Shown piece by piece: positions 1-7,957 of a stretch of 64,000 nt of DNA (positions within the stretch are counted from its first letter, which is position 1; each line of letters begins with the position of its first letter). The stretch is taken from NCBI GenBank assembly GCA_019359615.1, contig JAHHHA010000013.1, positions 1 to 64,000 of the forward strand, in the 5' to 3' direction. This stretch comes from Cyanosarcina radialis HA8281-LM2 (GTDB lineage: Bacteria; Cyanobacteriota; Cyanobacteriia; Cyanobacteriales; CCAP-1448). Under the pieces are notes generated by a model that made no database searches, was not told the DNA's origin, and was given only the letters and a program-made list of their open reading frames with translations. A program made the position numbers and the translations under genes.

Positions 1-66
1 TTGTTTAAGTAAAGATCTTAGAGTATCTTCTGATTCAAAAATCGTTATTTTTGTTACTCTTGACAT
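1..66 (-). CDS. IS630-type transposase, N-terminal fragment (runs off window)
   Basis: Reading the minus strand from the ATG at 64-66 gives 22 residues, MSRVTKITIFESEDTLRSLL and then KQ, with no stop before the window edge. This resembles the start of the helix-turn-helix domain of cyanobacterial IS630-family transposases, which open with a VTKIEI-ESE-LK-LLK pattern. The AT-rich sequence at about 67-130 would be its upstream region and insertion-sequence end, but I cannot place the terminal inverted repeat. The assignment rests on 22 residues, so it is tentative. Confidence 0.5.
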   Translation of the reverse strand, partial: MSRVTKITIFESEDTLRSLLKQ

Positions 67-144
67 AGCTTTTTACTTATTAATTTATTATTATACTATA
101 TCTCCATTTACTTTTGATAAACGATATTAAATCCTGGGGAGACG

Positions 145-963
145 GTGAGAGCGCCCGAAATTGTCATCCCTGGTGCGGAGGTTGACGATCCCAATACGCC
201 GCTGATTGACGAGCGTGTGCCGCGCGTAGTTACGCCGTCTTATACTTTGCCTCTTGCTCCGCCAGTGCCGACACCTACTCCCACTCTGTCTCCAGAACCA
301 ACTCCTACCCCTGAGCCGACACCATTACCGAGTCCCTCGCCTACACTTCCTCCGCCGCCACCACCAATACCCAGCCCATCACCTACTCCTACCCCATTAC
401 CAAGTCCATCACCATCACCCACTCCTACTCCATCACCACTGTCTCTTACTCCTGGACAGAAGAAAGCTCTCGAAGAACACCGAGACTATAAACGATATGC
501 ACGTAATGCCATACAAGATCCAAAGAATAAGTGCATATCTGCTGTAGTTCCACGTATACCTAACTCACCCAATACAGACTGGTACAAGTACGCGACGCAA
601 GTGTCAGGCACACAATTTGATTACTTTGTAATGGATTATAACGGACTTGGATATATTTTTGATGGTCTTACTCCTGGCACTCGTGATTTGTGGGAAGCAA
701 AGCACGACTATGGAATTGTCTTATACCAAGGTTCAGATCGTAAGATTTTGCAACAAAAAAATGGAGCCATATTTAAAGTTGACAGTGCGCTAGCTATAGA
801 GGCGGAGATAGCTGCTAGATGTAGCTATGGGTTTACAGCAGCATTTTCAAAAAAAGGTGTGGCTGACTTTTTTAGAGCAAGATGGGCAGGAGTTGTTGAT
901 AATGTCGATCATCCATATAAGTTTGATATCAAACACATACCATATATAAAATCTCAACCATGA
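145..963 (+). CDS. Proline-rich protein with Tox-REase-5-like nuclease domain (possible polymorphic toxin C-terminus)
   Basis: This 272-residue ORF starts with GTG; an in-frame stop at 118-120 closes the frame upstream. Residues 1-40 are an acidic linker, and residues 41-103 are a Pro/Ser/Thr tract of SPSPTPTP units. The remainder is globular. It contains the pattern FDG...LWEAKHDYG, which looks like the D...ExK core of the restriction-endonuclease fold and resembles Tox-REase-5 of polymorphic toxins. Such domains normally end large secreted or phage-like proteins, and no N-terminal delivery domain or signal peptide is present here. It may be an orphan toxin tip cut from a larger gene, given the transposase fragment next door. 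The family assignment is from pattern only. Confidence 0.55.
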   Translation: MRAPEIVIPGAEVDDPNTPLIDERVPRVVTPSYTLPLAPPVPTPTPTLSPEPTPTPEPTPLPSPSPTLPPPPPPIPSPSPTPTPLPSPSPSPTPTPSPLSLTPGQKKALEEHRDYKRYARNAIQDPKNKCISAVVPRIPNSPNTDWYKYATQVSGTQFDYFVMDYNGLGYIFDGLTPGTRDLWEAKHDYGIVLYQGSDRKILQQKNGAIFKVDSALAIEAEIAARCSYGFTAAFSKKGVADFFRARWAGVVDNVDHPYKFDIKHIPYIKSQP

Positions 964-1091
964 GCAGATCTGGCACAGTAGAGTTTGACACCATACCTCG
1001 TATCCGCAGCCTTGTAGATAGAAGACCGAAAGAAACAGAACTACCTTTGCCTCAAGCCTTGCTAGCAGCAGCACAAACTCTAGCAGACTAG
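960..1091 (+). CDS. Small ORF (43 aa) translationally coupled to the toxin-like gene
   Basis: The ATG at 960-962 overlaps the stop of the preceding gene in an ATGA arrangement. The frame gives 43 residues, starting MSRSGTVEFDTIPRIRSLVD, with an alanine-rich end and a TAG at 1089-1091. The position is where an immunity gene for a nuclease toxin would lie, but 43 residues is much shorter than known immunity proteins and I recognise no family. It could be an immunity remnant, a small accessory peptide, or chance. Confidence 0.35.
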   Translation: MSRSGTVEFDTIPRIRSLVDRRPKETELPLPQALLAAAQTLAD

Positions 1092-1112
1092 AAATCAACA
1101 TTGGTAGTGGTT

Positions 1113-1607
1113 CTAATCATGAATCGTGCCATCAGGCATGACTGTTGCTGTCATGTTAACGTTCTCTAGCGTTATGCCATCTAGTGCAGCTTCTATCAAG
1201 TTGGCCTGGCTCAGATCTACATCAAACAGCAGAACTTCAGTTAAGTTGGCTCGACTGAGATTGGCTTCAATAAGTTGTGACTGAATCAGGCTGGCTCCTG
1301 TCAAGTTGGCTTCTGTTAAGTTGATTCGATCTAAACTTACCTCAAAAAGTTTTGCTTGGCTGAAATTAGCTCGGCTCAAATCTGCATCGCTTAAATCAAC
1401 CCTCTCTAGATCTGTTCGTTGTAGATCTGCTTGACTGAGGTTAACTCCATCTAAACTAGATCTGTGAATGGCTGCTTCTGTTAATATTGCTCCACTTAAA
1501 TCGGCTCCACTAAGAATAATTCCTTCTAAAATGGCTGCCTGTAAGTTGACTCCTCGAAAATCCCTTTCTCCTGCTTCGTATCTGTCCCACAATTCATCAA
1601 CATCCAT
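1113..1607 (-). CDS. Pentapeptide-repeat protein
   Basis: This 164-residue protein is almost entirely tandem A(D/N)Lxx pentapeptides between about residues 18 and 155 (for example LSGADLSGAIL, LSQADLQRTDL, LIEANLSRANL). These repeats fold into a right-handed quadrilateral beta helix. A short acidic N-terminus (MDVDELWDRYEAGERDF) is typical of small cyanobacterial pentapeptide proteins. There is no signal peptide, so it is probably cytoplasmic. Family members have diverse or unknown roles, and the sequence does not indicate one here. The ATG at 1605-1607 is the natural start. Confidence 0.85.
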   Translation of the reverse strand: MDVDELWDRYEAGERDFRGVNLQAAILEGIILSGADLSGAILTEAAIHRSSLDGVNLSQADLQRTDLERVDLSDADLSRANFSQAKLFEVSLDRINLTEANLTGASLIQSQLIEANLSRANLTEVLLFDVDLSQANLIEAALDGITLENVNMTATVMPDGTIHD

Positions 1608-1830
1608 TCCTTTACCTACTCAAAGCTTTAAATATTATTAATAGCGCATCCAGGTTAACTTTAGAGAACTTAAATTCCAAGAGATGTTCGATCGCCACTG
1701 GAATTTGACCACTTGTATTGATGCTGCCGACTGGGCGATCGACTAGAATTACCGTGCAGTTGCAGAAAAGAGCGATCGCCTCATCCTATTACTCGATCGG
1801 GGAATGGGATCGATCATTTACTTATTAGGA

Positions 1831-2778
1831 TTACGATCGAGATGAGGGAGAAAATCCGCCAACTTCAGCTAAGGTGTAGAGCGGCCGCCCTTTAACTTCT
1901 TCGTAAATTCGCCCGATGTACTCCCCTAAGATGCCAATACTGACAAGCTGCACTGCCCCTAGAAAGAAGATAGCGATCGCAATTGTGGCATATCCGGTTA
2001 AAGGCGATCGAATTTCGGAAAGTCGCCAATAAAGCACTAAAGCCGCCATTACCAAGGCCATGAATGCCGATAGCAACCCGACATAAGTAGAAATCCGCAG
2101 CGGCACTTTAGAAAAAGACACTAAACCATTGATGGCTAAAGCCAATGATTTGCGAAAAGTATATTTGACTTCGCCTGCAAATCGAGGATCGCGTTCAAAT
2201 GGAATCGATGTTTGGGCGAAACCCACCCAAGCCCGCAAACCTCGCAGATAGCGGTTGCGTTCTGGCATGGCATTGAGGATATCGACTACTTGCCGATCCA
2301 TCAAGCAAAAATCGCCCGTATCGGTGGGAATATCGATATCGGCTAGACGGTTGAGGATACGGTAAAACGCATAAGCCATAAAGCGTTTGAACCAACCTTC
2401 TTGGCGGCGTTGAGTTCGTTGGGCGTAGACTACTTGATAGCCTTGTCGCCACTTTTCGATCAAGTCTGGGATTAATTCTGGTGGATCTTGTAAGTCAGCA
2501 TCGAGGATAATTACAACTTGACCGCGAGCAAAGTTAAGCCCAGCAGTCACCGCAATTTGGTGTCCGAAGTTGCGAGCAAAACTCAGGTAGCAAATGCGCG
2601 GATCTTTTTCGTGGAGATCTCGCAAAATTGGCAAAGTGCGATCGCGGCTACCATCGTTAATCAAGATTAACTCTACCGGCCCGTCCAGCCGATCCATTAC
2701 CGCACTAACCCGGCGATAGAGTTCTGCCAGGGTTTTCTCCTCGTTGTATACCGGGACGATCGTAGAATATTTGGTCAT
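1831..2778 (-). CDS. Family 2 glycosyltransferase, GtrB/dolichyl-phosphate-mannose-synthase type
   Basis: This 315-residue enzyme has a GT2 domain at about residues 1-225: a nucleotide-sugar site ([13 protein letters not shown]), INDGSRDRT, and the metal-binding DADLQDPPE motif. Two membrane helices follow at about 235-260 and 270-295. The layout matches GtrB/ArnC/DPM1-type transferases, which load a sugar from a nucleotide donor onto undecaprenyl phosphate at the inner face of the plasma membrane. The YNEE..L and [20 protein letters not shown] end are characteristic. The sugar is unknown. The gene lies between two pentapeptide-repeat genes with no obvious pathway partner. Confidence 0.88.
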   Translation of the reverse strand: MTKYSTIVPVYNEEKTLAELYRRVSAVMDRLDGPVELILINDGSRDRTLPILRDLHEKDPRICYLSFARNFGHQIAVTAGLNFARGQVVIILDADLQDPPELIPDLIEKWRQGYQVVYAQRTQRRQEGWFKRFMAYAFYRILNRLADIDIPTDTGDFCLMDRQVVDILNAMPERNRYLRGLRAWVGFAQTSIPFERDPRFAGEVKYTFRKSLALAINGLVSFSKVPLRISTYVGLLSAFMALVMAALVLYWRLSEIRSPLTGYATIAIAIFFLGAVQLVSIGILGEYIGRIYEEVKGRPLYTLAEVGGFSPSSRS

Positions 2779-2817
2779 TCTTTAATGTTCGTTGCTGATT
2801 GTTTGTCGTTCATTAGG

Positions 2818-2867
2818 CATCTCCAACAATTCTTGTGAGGTAGGCATCCCGCCTGCCTTTGAGTCTA
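2818..2867. repeat. Dispersed repeat: CATCTCCAACAATTCTTGT..AGGTAGGCAT
   Basis: The sequence here recurs in inverse orientation at about 17961-18008 with only a few differences, including the CAACAATTCTTGT core and AGGTAGGCATCC. A related fragment (GATAGGCATCT...CACAAGAATTACTAT) lies near 32875-32910. It is an intergenic short repeat with no coding content. Confidence 0.6.
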
Positions 2868-2881
2868 ATTTCTGGAGAGGT

Positions 2882-4216
2882 CTATTGCTCGTCGTTCGTT
2901 GCTGCGCTGCTCTCTCTCTCTCCCTCTCTCCCTCTCTCCCCCTCTCCCTCTCTCCTCTCTTGCCTCTGAATTAATAACTTATTCGGAATACCTTCGCAAC
3001 CTCCAGGAATTGTCGCTCTCGTTCCCTCTCCTCCCCAAGCACAGCAGTAGTACCGCTGCTCTTCGGACAGATCTTGAACGGCAGTAAAGTCGGCATTTTC
3101 CACCACTGCCCCAGTATAAGCACCAGTACGATAATTTGGGCATTCAGTGCGGCTGCGAGGGCTGGCAGTTTCGGCAGCACCATAGAAAAAACGAGTGGCT
3201 TTGAGTTCGGCTCCTGCTAGGTTAGCTTCGTACAAGACGCTGCGAGACAAGTTAGCTTTGACTAAATCGCAACCGCTCAAGTTGGCTCTGACGAGATTGG
3301 CTTCGCTCAAATCCGTCCAGCGTAAATCGTTACCAGCTAAATCTGCTCCTGCTAGCATCACTCCCAAATCGATCACTCGCACGCCATACAGCCGATCTTC
3401 GGCATAACCGCCGTCGCCGTTCAAAATCGGACGACCCAAACGGCGATCGCGCTTTAATGGAGTTAGCAACCTCGACTGAGATAAAAACCGCAATACTTTG
3501 GCTTTCCCTCCAGCATCAATGCTGCTGAGCAAAGCGGCGGTACGTCCTTCGGCAAATGCCTGCTCTTGGGGCCAATCTTCCAAAAAACCTTGATCGTCTA
3601 ACGCTAAATCGGAAATGCCTTGGAAGTAGGAATCGATCGTCTGCTGTTGGGTAATGACGTTCTGTTGGGTAGTGAGGCGGTTTTGCTCGATCGTGAGATC
3701 TCTAGAGATGACGTACTGTTGCCAAGCAATGTAGACGGCCAAAACAGCGATAAAGATTTGCCCTACGGCTCCCGTCCACTCGGCTAAACTACCAACTGCA
3801 TCCCATTCAACTTGCTTGGCGGCATTTCCCAACCATCGGTAAACTCCCAGAAATTGGCCCAAAGCAACCGTGGCAGCTAAGATCGCCAAAATCGATACCA
3901 GTTGCGATCGCTGATCTTCTGACAGCACCGTCATTAATTCTCGCCGCACGGCTCCGAAAACAATCGGCACCGACACCAACAAAGCGACAGTGCCGCCAGA
4001 GATGCCCATCCACCAGTTATCGATTGCTAACCCAACAAACATGACCGCGATCGCTACCATGGTAATCAGATAGGGTGAAGGATTGGAGCGATTTGGCCTG
4101 GCGAGCGTCGCGTTCGCTTGTACGATCTGGTTCGATCGCGCTCCATTGCTACTAAAATTTGCCGGAGCGCTTGGCGGTAAGCTAGGTTGAGAATTATTAT
4201 TTGGTTCCGTTGTCAT
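2882..4216 (-). CDS. Membrane pentapeptide-repeat protein with repeat-derived C-terminal tail
   Basis: This 444-residue protein has an Asn/Ser-rich N-terminus (about 1-45), hydrophobic helices near residues 48-66, 70-88 and 104-125, another near 150-166, and a coiled region around 170-200. Pentapeptide repeats follow at about 285-345 (DLAGNDLRWTDLSEANLVRANL). The N-terminal helices anchor the repeat domain to a membrane. The last roughly 28 residues are an Arg/Glu/Gly run (ERREGEGERGREGERES). They are encoded by the CTCTCCCTCT low-complexity repeat at 2905-2960, so the frame has run through an intergenic repeat before reaching a stop. Function is unknown. Confidence 0.82.
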   Translation of the reverse strand: MTTEPNNNSQPSLPPSAPANFSSNGARSNQIVQANATLARPNRSNPSPYLITMVAIAVMFVGLAIDNWWMGISGGTVALLVSVPIVFGAVRRELMTVLSEDQRSQLVSILAILAATVALGQFLGVYRWLGNAAKQVEWDAVGSLAEWTGAVGQIFIAVLAVYIAWQQYVISRDLTIEQNRLTTQQNVITQQQTIDSYFQGISDLALDDQGFLEDWPQEQAFAEGRTAALLSSIDAGGKAKVLRFLSQSRLLTPLKRDRRLGRPILNGDGGYAEDRLYGVRVIDLGVMLAGADLAGNDLRWTDLSEANLVRANLSGCDLVKANLSRSVLYEANLAGAELKATRFFYGAAETASPRSRTECPNYRTGAYTGAVVENADFTAVQDLSEEQRYYCCAWGGEGTRATIPGGCEGIPNKLLIQRQERREGEGERGREGERESSAATNDEQ

Positions 4217-5233
4217 CTGTATTGTATGCAGGACATTTGAGAGCGATCGATCTCTCGTTCCTACCTAGAAGATTTTAGCTAACTGAGGCTCTCAGCAGGA
4301 ACCCAGAGAAATAAGACATAGCAAGAAGAATACAGGAGTTCAGGAGTATGCGCCGAGCGCAGGCTGCGCCAACAGGAGTTCAGAACGTTAGTTGTTAATT
4401 GTCAGTTGTTAATGTTCTCATCTCCTCGCCCTCTCGCGCTCTCGCGCTCTCGCCCTCTGCTCCCCATCTCCCCATCTCCCCCTCACCCACTCTATTTTTC
4501 ATTTTACATTTCTTAACAAAGGCAATTAGATTTATATCCAAGAGCTTACTTTTTACAACTTTTTATTACTGTCAAATTTGAGCTATTAGTTTAACCTCGT
4601 GTCAGGGGGTAAACAGCTACTCACTTTAAACCATTGAATTTTCAGTGGTTTCAATAACTATGCTTATGTCTGAGAACAAACAAATTTTACCGCCTATCTG
4701 GTACGCAAAAATTCGCGCCCAAATAGCAAGATTTCTTTTAAAAAGAATGTTGCTGGCCAGTAGCTTCCTAGAACGAAAGTTCGCGATATAGCGTTTCTCG
4801 GTGAGACGCAATCCACGTTGGCCCTTTCTCCTACAAGGAGAAATGCTTCTCCCCTTTCCCTCTTAGGGAAGGGCAGGGGGGTTAAGTCTCTTGGAGTATT
4901 TTGCCAAAGCCAGAAATGCTACATAAATCTTCAACCCCGATCGAGAGTTTTTTCAAAAATAGCAACGCTTTTAGCTTAGTAGCAATTTATCTACCGCCGT
5001 ATTGGTTGAATGAAATTGATATTTATCCCGATCTATCAGATACTTGCGGGCAACTCAAAGAGCAGATCTTTAATCTCTCTGAGTTACTTATTACACTCAT
5101 CCGAAAAATGAGTTTTCCCTCTTGTAGTAGAACTATTCAACCCTAGCTTTCGATCGAGTTCGTAGGGAAACTCATTAAGTCTTCTCTGTCTCCTTGACCT
5201 CAATTTCCACCAAACTATTTAGGAGAAAAAACC
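4217..5233. other. Long intergenic region with repeats, no convincing gene
   Basis: This 1-kb gap precedes the M4 peptidase gene. It holds a REP-like fragment near 4350-4375 (GCGCCGAGCGCAGGCTGCGCC), the CCCCATCT-type array at about 4465-4492, and a pair of inverted GGAGAA/TTCTCC and CCCTCTTAGGGAAGGG hairpins near 4825-4885. Two short frames (minus 4626-4811, and plus from a TTG at 4901 or an ATG at 4917 to 5146) lack a clear family or ribosome binding site. I see no tRNA or other structured RNA. Confidence 0.6.
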
Positions 5234-6301
5234 ATGCATACTTGTCACCATTGCCAGCGCAATCCCTTGCATTGCTTTCTACCACCTCACGTTTTAGATC
5301 GTTTGCTCAATGCTGACGATCCAGAAATTCGCCGAGCAGCCATAGCAGCTATCAAGCAATCGGCAGCGGCTCGAAGTTTGCGAAATGCCTTGTCTCGAAT
5401 GCCAGCGATGGCAGCCACAGCATCGCCAGCGGGCAAAAAGAACCGTCTGGTGTATGACATGAAAAACATTGACTTGCAGCAACTTTTACCTGGAACTCTA
5501 ATGCGTTCTGAAGGGCAGGAACCCGTAGGCGATGAAGCGGTCAACGAGGCCTACGATTACTCTGGGATTGTCTACGACTTCTACCTGGAGAAATTAAACC
5601 GCAATTCCTTAGACGATCGCGGTATGAGTTTGATTTCCAGCGTTCACTTCGGCACCAGATATAACAACGCTTTCTGGAATGGCGAACAGATGACCTATGG
5701 AGATGGAGACGGCCAGATCTTCATCAGATTTACTAAAGGCTTGGATGTAGTCGGTCACGAACTCAGCCACGGTGTTGTCTCTCATACCAGCAACCTAGAA
5801 TATTTTGAGGAACCAGGGGCATTGAACGAACACTTTGCCGATGCTTTGGGTGAATCGATCCAGCAATGGCATCTCAAGCAAGATGTCACGCAATCTAGCT
5901 GGACTGTAGGCGAGGCAATTATGGGGTCTGGAGTGAACGCCAAGGGTCTGCGAACTTTTAAAGCTGAAAAAGCTTACGAAAACGATTCGCTCCTCGGCAC
6001 CGATCCGCAACCCAAGCACCTGAAGGATAAATACGTTGGGTTTGAAGATAATGGCGGCGTACACATCAACTCAGGAATTCCCAATTATGCCTTTTACCTG
6101 ACGGCGATGGAAATAGGCGGCTATGTTTGGGATAAAACTGCCAAGATATGGTATCAAACGCTGAAAAATCTCAATACTAGGAGCAATTTTCAAGAATGCG
6201 CTTCCATGACCTATCAAGTTGCTGGCTCGATGTTTGGTAGTGGCAGTATCGAACAACAGGCAGTAAAAACTGGATGGGATGCCGTGGGTCTTTCTGTTTG
6301 A
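5234..6301 (+). CDS. Protealysin-like M4 (thermolysin family) zinc metallopeptidase
   Basis: This 355-residue protein has a short protealysin-type propeptide (MHTCHHCQRNPLHCFLPPHV and following, about 1-60) instead of the long FTP propeptide. The catalytic domain has VVGHELSHGVVSH (zinc ligands and catalytic Glu, about 172-184), NEHFADALGES (third zinc ligand, about 195-205) and HINSGIPNYAFY with the transition-state His near 277. There is no signal peptide, as in protealysin, so it is made as a cytosolic precursor and may act inside the cell or leave by an unknown route. AGGAG lies just upstream of the ATG. The next gene encodes a protein with the matching emfourin inhibitor fold. Confidence 0.9.
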   Translation: MHTCHHCQRNPLHCFLPPHVLDRLLNADDPEIRRAAIAAIKQSAAARSLRNALSRMPAMAATASPAGKKNRLVYDMKNIDLQQLLPGTLMRSEGQEPVGDEAVNEAYDYSGIVYDFYLEKLNRNSLDDRGMSLISSVHFGTRYNNAFWNGEQMTYGDGDGQIFIRFTKGLDVVGHELSHGVVSHTSNLEYFEEPGALNEHFADALGESIQQWHLKQDVTQSSWTVGEAIMGSGVNAKGLRTFKAEKAYENDSLLGTDPQPKHLKDKYVGFEDNGGVHINSGIPNYAFYLTAMEIGGYVWDKTAKIWYQTLKNLNTRSNFQECASMTYQVAGSMFGSGSIEQQAVKTGWDAVGLSV

Positions 6302-6521
6302 GCCTAATTTTTGGCATTTCCGATGGCTTGGTATTTCTAAAATCCTCCATCGGAAGTGACCAAAGAGGAGAGGAGGAGAGGGGGAGATGGGGAGCAGAGG
6401 AGGAAATTAACTCCTGACTCCTGACTTCTTATACAGACGCGAGATCTCGCGTCTCTACCTCCTGAACTTCTGTACAGACGTAGCATGCTACGTCTCTACT
6501 TCTGAACTTCTGAATTGATTT
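6302..6521. repeat. Composite short-repeat block between peptidase and inhibitor genes
   Basis: The gap contains a purine array (GAGGAGAGGGGGAGATGGGG near 6366-6390), CTCCTGACTTCT strings, and two related hairpins, ACAGACGCGAGATCTCGCGTCT (about 6433-6454) and ACAGACGTAGCATGCTACGTCT (about 6473-6494). The second hairpin looks like a duplicated copy of the first with a different core. It ends in CTTCTGAACTTCTGAA repeats directly before the next start codon. Confidence 0.65.
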
Positions 6522-7007
6522 ATGCCTACTTTCTGGAAAAAACTGGCTGTTACCATAAGTGCGATCGCGATCGTAGCTTTATTGCTTTTTCTCTCTCCTC
6601 TAAGAGACTCGGTTTTGAGTTTGGGAGGATATTTATCTCCTCAGTCGCCGCAACCGATTAACCTAAATAGTGGTTATCTTCTGACAAGCGAGGTTTACCA
6701 CCCAATGAAAGTTAGGTTCCGTCAATCGGGAGGATTTGCAGGTTTGAGAAGGGGTTGCGATCTAGATATGGAAACTCTACCTGCTGATGAAGCTGCTAAA
6801 TTGCGGTCTTTGGTAGAACAAAGCGGCGTGCTGTCGGCCAGCAGCAGCCAGAATTCCAAAGGGCGCGATCTCTTGAACTACGAGATTACCGTCGAAACCC
6901 TCGATGGCGCTCGCCAGGTAACATTCGACGATGGCAGCAAACCTGTAGGGGTCGAGCCGCTGCTGGAGTATCTCCAAGGTCAGGCTCAACCGATTCCTTT
7001 AAGGTGA
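6522..7007 (+). CDS. Membrane-tethered emfourin-type inhibitor of M4 peptidase
   Basis: This 161-residue protein has a hydrophobic helix at about 10-26 (signal anchor) and a linker. From residue 62 it has a domain opening MKVRFRQSGGFAGLRRGCDL and continuing through LPADEAAKLRSLVEQSGVL, NYEITVETLDG and a C-terminal amphipathic helix. This matches emfourin (M4in), the protealysin inhibitor encoded next to protealysin-like genes. The pairing with the upstream peptidase strongly supports the call. Residue 62 is a Met (ATG at 6705), where ordinary soluble emfourins would begin, so either an anchored or a soluble product may be made. The stop overlaps the start of the next gene. Confidence 0.8.
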   Translation: MPTFWKKLAVTISAIAIVALLLFLSPLRDSVLSLGGYLSPQSPQPINLNSGYLLTSEVYHPMKVRFRQSGGFAGLRRGCDLDMETLPADEAAKLRSLVEQSGVLSASSSQNSKGRDLLNYEITVETLDGARQVTFDDGSKPVGVEPLLEYLQGQAQPIPLR

Positions 7008-7906
7008 TCGAAATCGATCGCACCCAAAGATCGGATGCGATCGTCTCTAGTATTAATCGGATTATGGAACAACAACAACAGAACTTAAAAGAACCTAGAG
7101 GGAAACGGATTGAGGGGGTCATTTTTGGTGCTGCCTTTGCGATCGCTGCTGTTTATTTCCTCGTCACTTTCTCTGGTTTTGGTTATGCTCTCTGGACATC
7201 ACCAGAGACAGCAGGCATTTCTTCCGGCTGGAAGCTGGCGCTAATAGTGACTCACTTGTTGCCTTTTGCCATCATTCCGGTAACGATGCGGGTGTTTTTC
7301 CAGCGAGAAGACTATCTAATTTCTCAGGGGATGCACTCTCCATTTGCCATTCAATTGGGCTTGGCTTTCTTAATGGTCGCCCTTTCATCTGAGTTTGGCT
7401 GGCACATTCAACAAGAGTGGTTTTATCACGACGATTTTACCACTTTGAACTTCATGTTTTATGCCTTTCTAATCTCAGCATTTGCTTTATGGGCTGATGG
7501 TTTTGCTCGCAATAAGTATATCGATTTCTTATTTACTGCCAGTTTAATTGCCATCTCAATCTTTTATCCTTTAGGAGCCAAGTTTGATAATCCGCAATTC
7601 AAGATTCCCATCTTTATTGCTCTGATTATAGTATTCAGTTTTTTGACCTATAGAGCCTACAAAGTTTTACGGGACTGGCGAATTATCTTCTTTCCCATTT
7701 TCTCAGTTGGGGTCAATTTATTTTTTGTTTTCCTGTTAGATCGACACGAAAGCAGTCCAATTCTTAATCCTCTTTTTCACGTTCTCCATGACTTGGTAGG
7801 AACGGAGACAGGAATTTTGATTTTCACTTATCTGGTGTATATCAATCCATTTCGTAAGCTAGATCTCCCGTTTCGACAGGATAAGCCTGCTCGAACAGAC
7901 ATTTAA
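7004..7906 (+). CDS. Multipass membrane protein of unknown function, coupled to emfourin gene
   Basis: This frame of 300 residues begins with GTG overlapping the emfourin stop (GTGA), which suggests translational coupling; an ATG at 7064 is an alternative start (MEQQQQNLKEPRGKR). After a charged N-terminus there are about seven or eight hydrophobic helices between residues 38 and 285, with a Gln-rich patch at 23-27. I recognise no family. Its place after the peptidase and inhibitor genes could mean a shared function, but this is inference. A terminator hairpin follows at once. Confidence 0.72.
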   Translation: MIEIDRTQRSDAIVSSINRIMEQQQQNLKEPRGKRIEGVIFGAAFAIAAVYFLVTFSGFGYALWTSPETAGISSGWKLALIVTHLLPFAIIPVTMRVFFQREDYLISQGMHSPFAIQLGLAFLMVALSSEFGWHIQQEWFYHDDFTTLNFMFYAFLISAFALWADGFARNKYIDFLFTASLIAISIFYPLGAKFDNPQFKIPIFIALIIVFSFLTYRAYKVLRDWRIIFFPIFSVGVNLFFVFLLDRHESSPILNPLFHVLHDLVGTETGILIFTYLVYINPFRKLDLPFRQDKPARTDI

Positions 7907-7919
7907 TGTCTGGTTTTTT
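7896..7919 (+). terminator. Rho-independent terminator
   Basis: CAGACAT, a TTA loop and ATGTCTG form a perfect 7-bp stem followed by G and six T residues. The hairpin overlaps the stop codon of the membrane-protein gene (TAA at 7904-7906) and ends the peptidase/emfourin transcription unit. Confidence 0.8.
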
Positions 7920-7957
7920 CTATTTGATTTAACACTTACTGAAGGAGAATATTTCAG

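Noticed and set aside
240-547. Two ORFs in other frames over the Pro-rich tract (minus 240-422 and plus 254-547)
   Set aside because: They are shadows of the low-complexity SPSPTPTP coding sequence and have no family.
4626-4811. Minus-strand 61-residue ORF in the long gap
   Set aside because: No ribosome binding site, no recognisable family and no context; likely chance.
4901-5146. Plus-strand 81-residue ORF upstream of the M4 peptidase
   Set aside because: TTG start, no clear RBS or family. A real leader gene cannot be excluded, but evidence is too weak.
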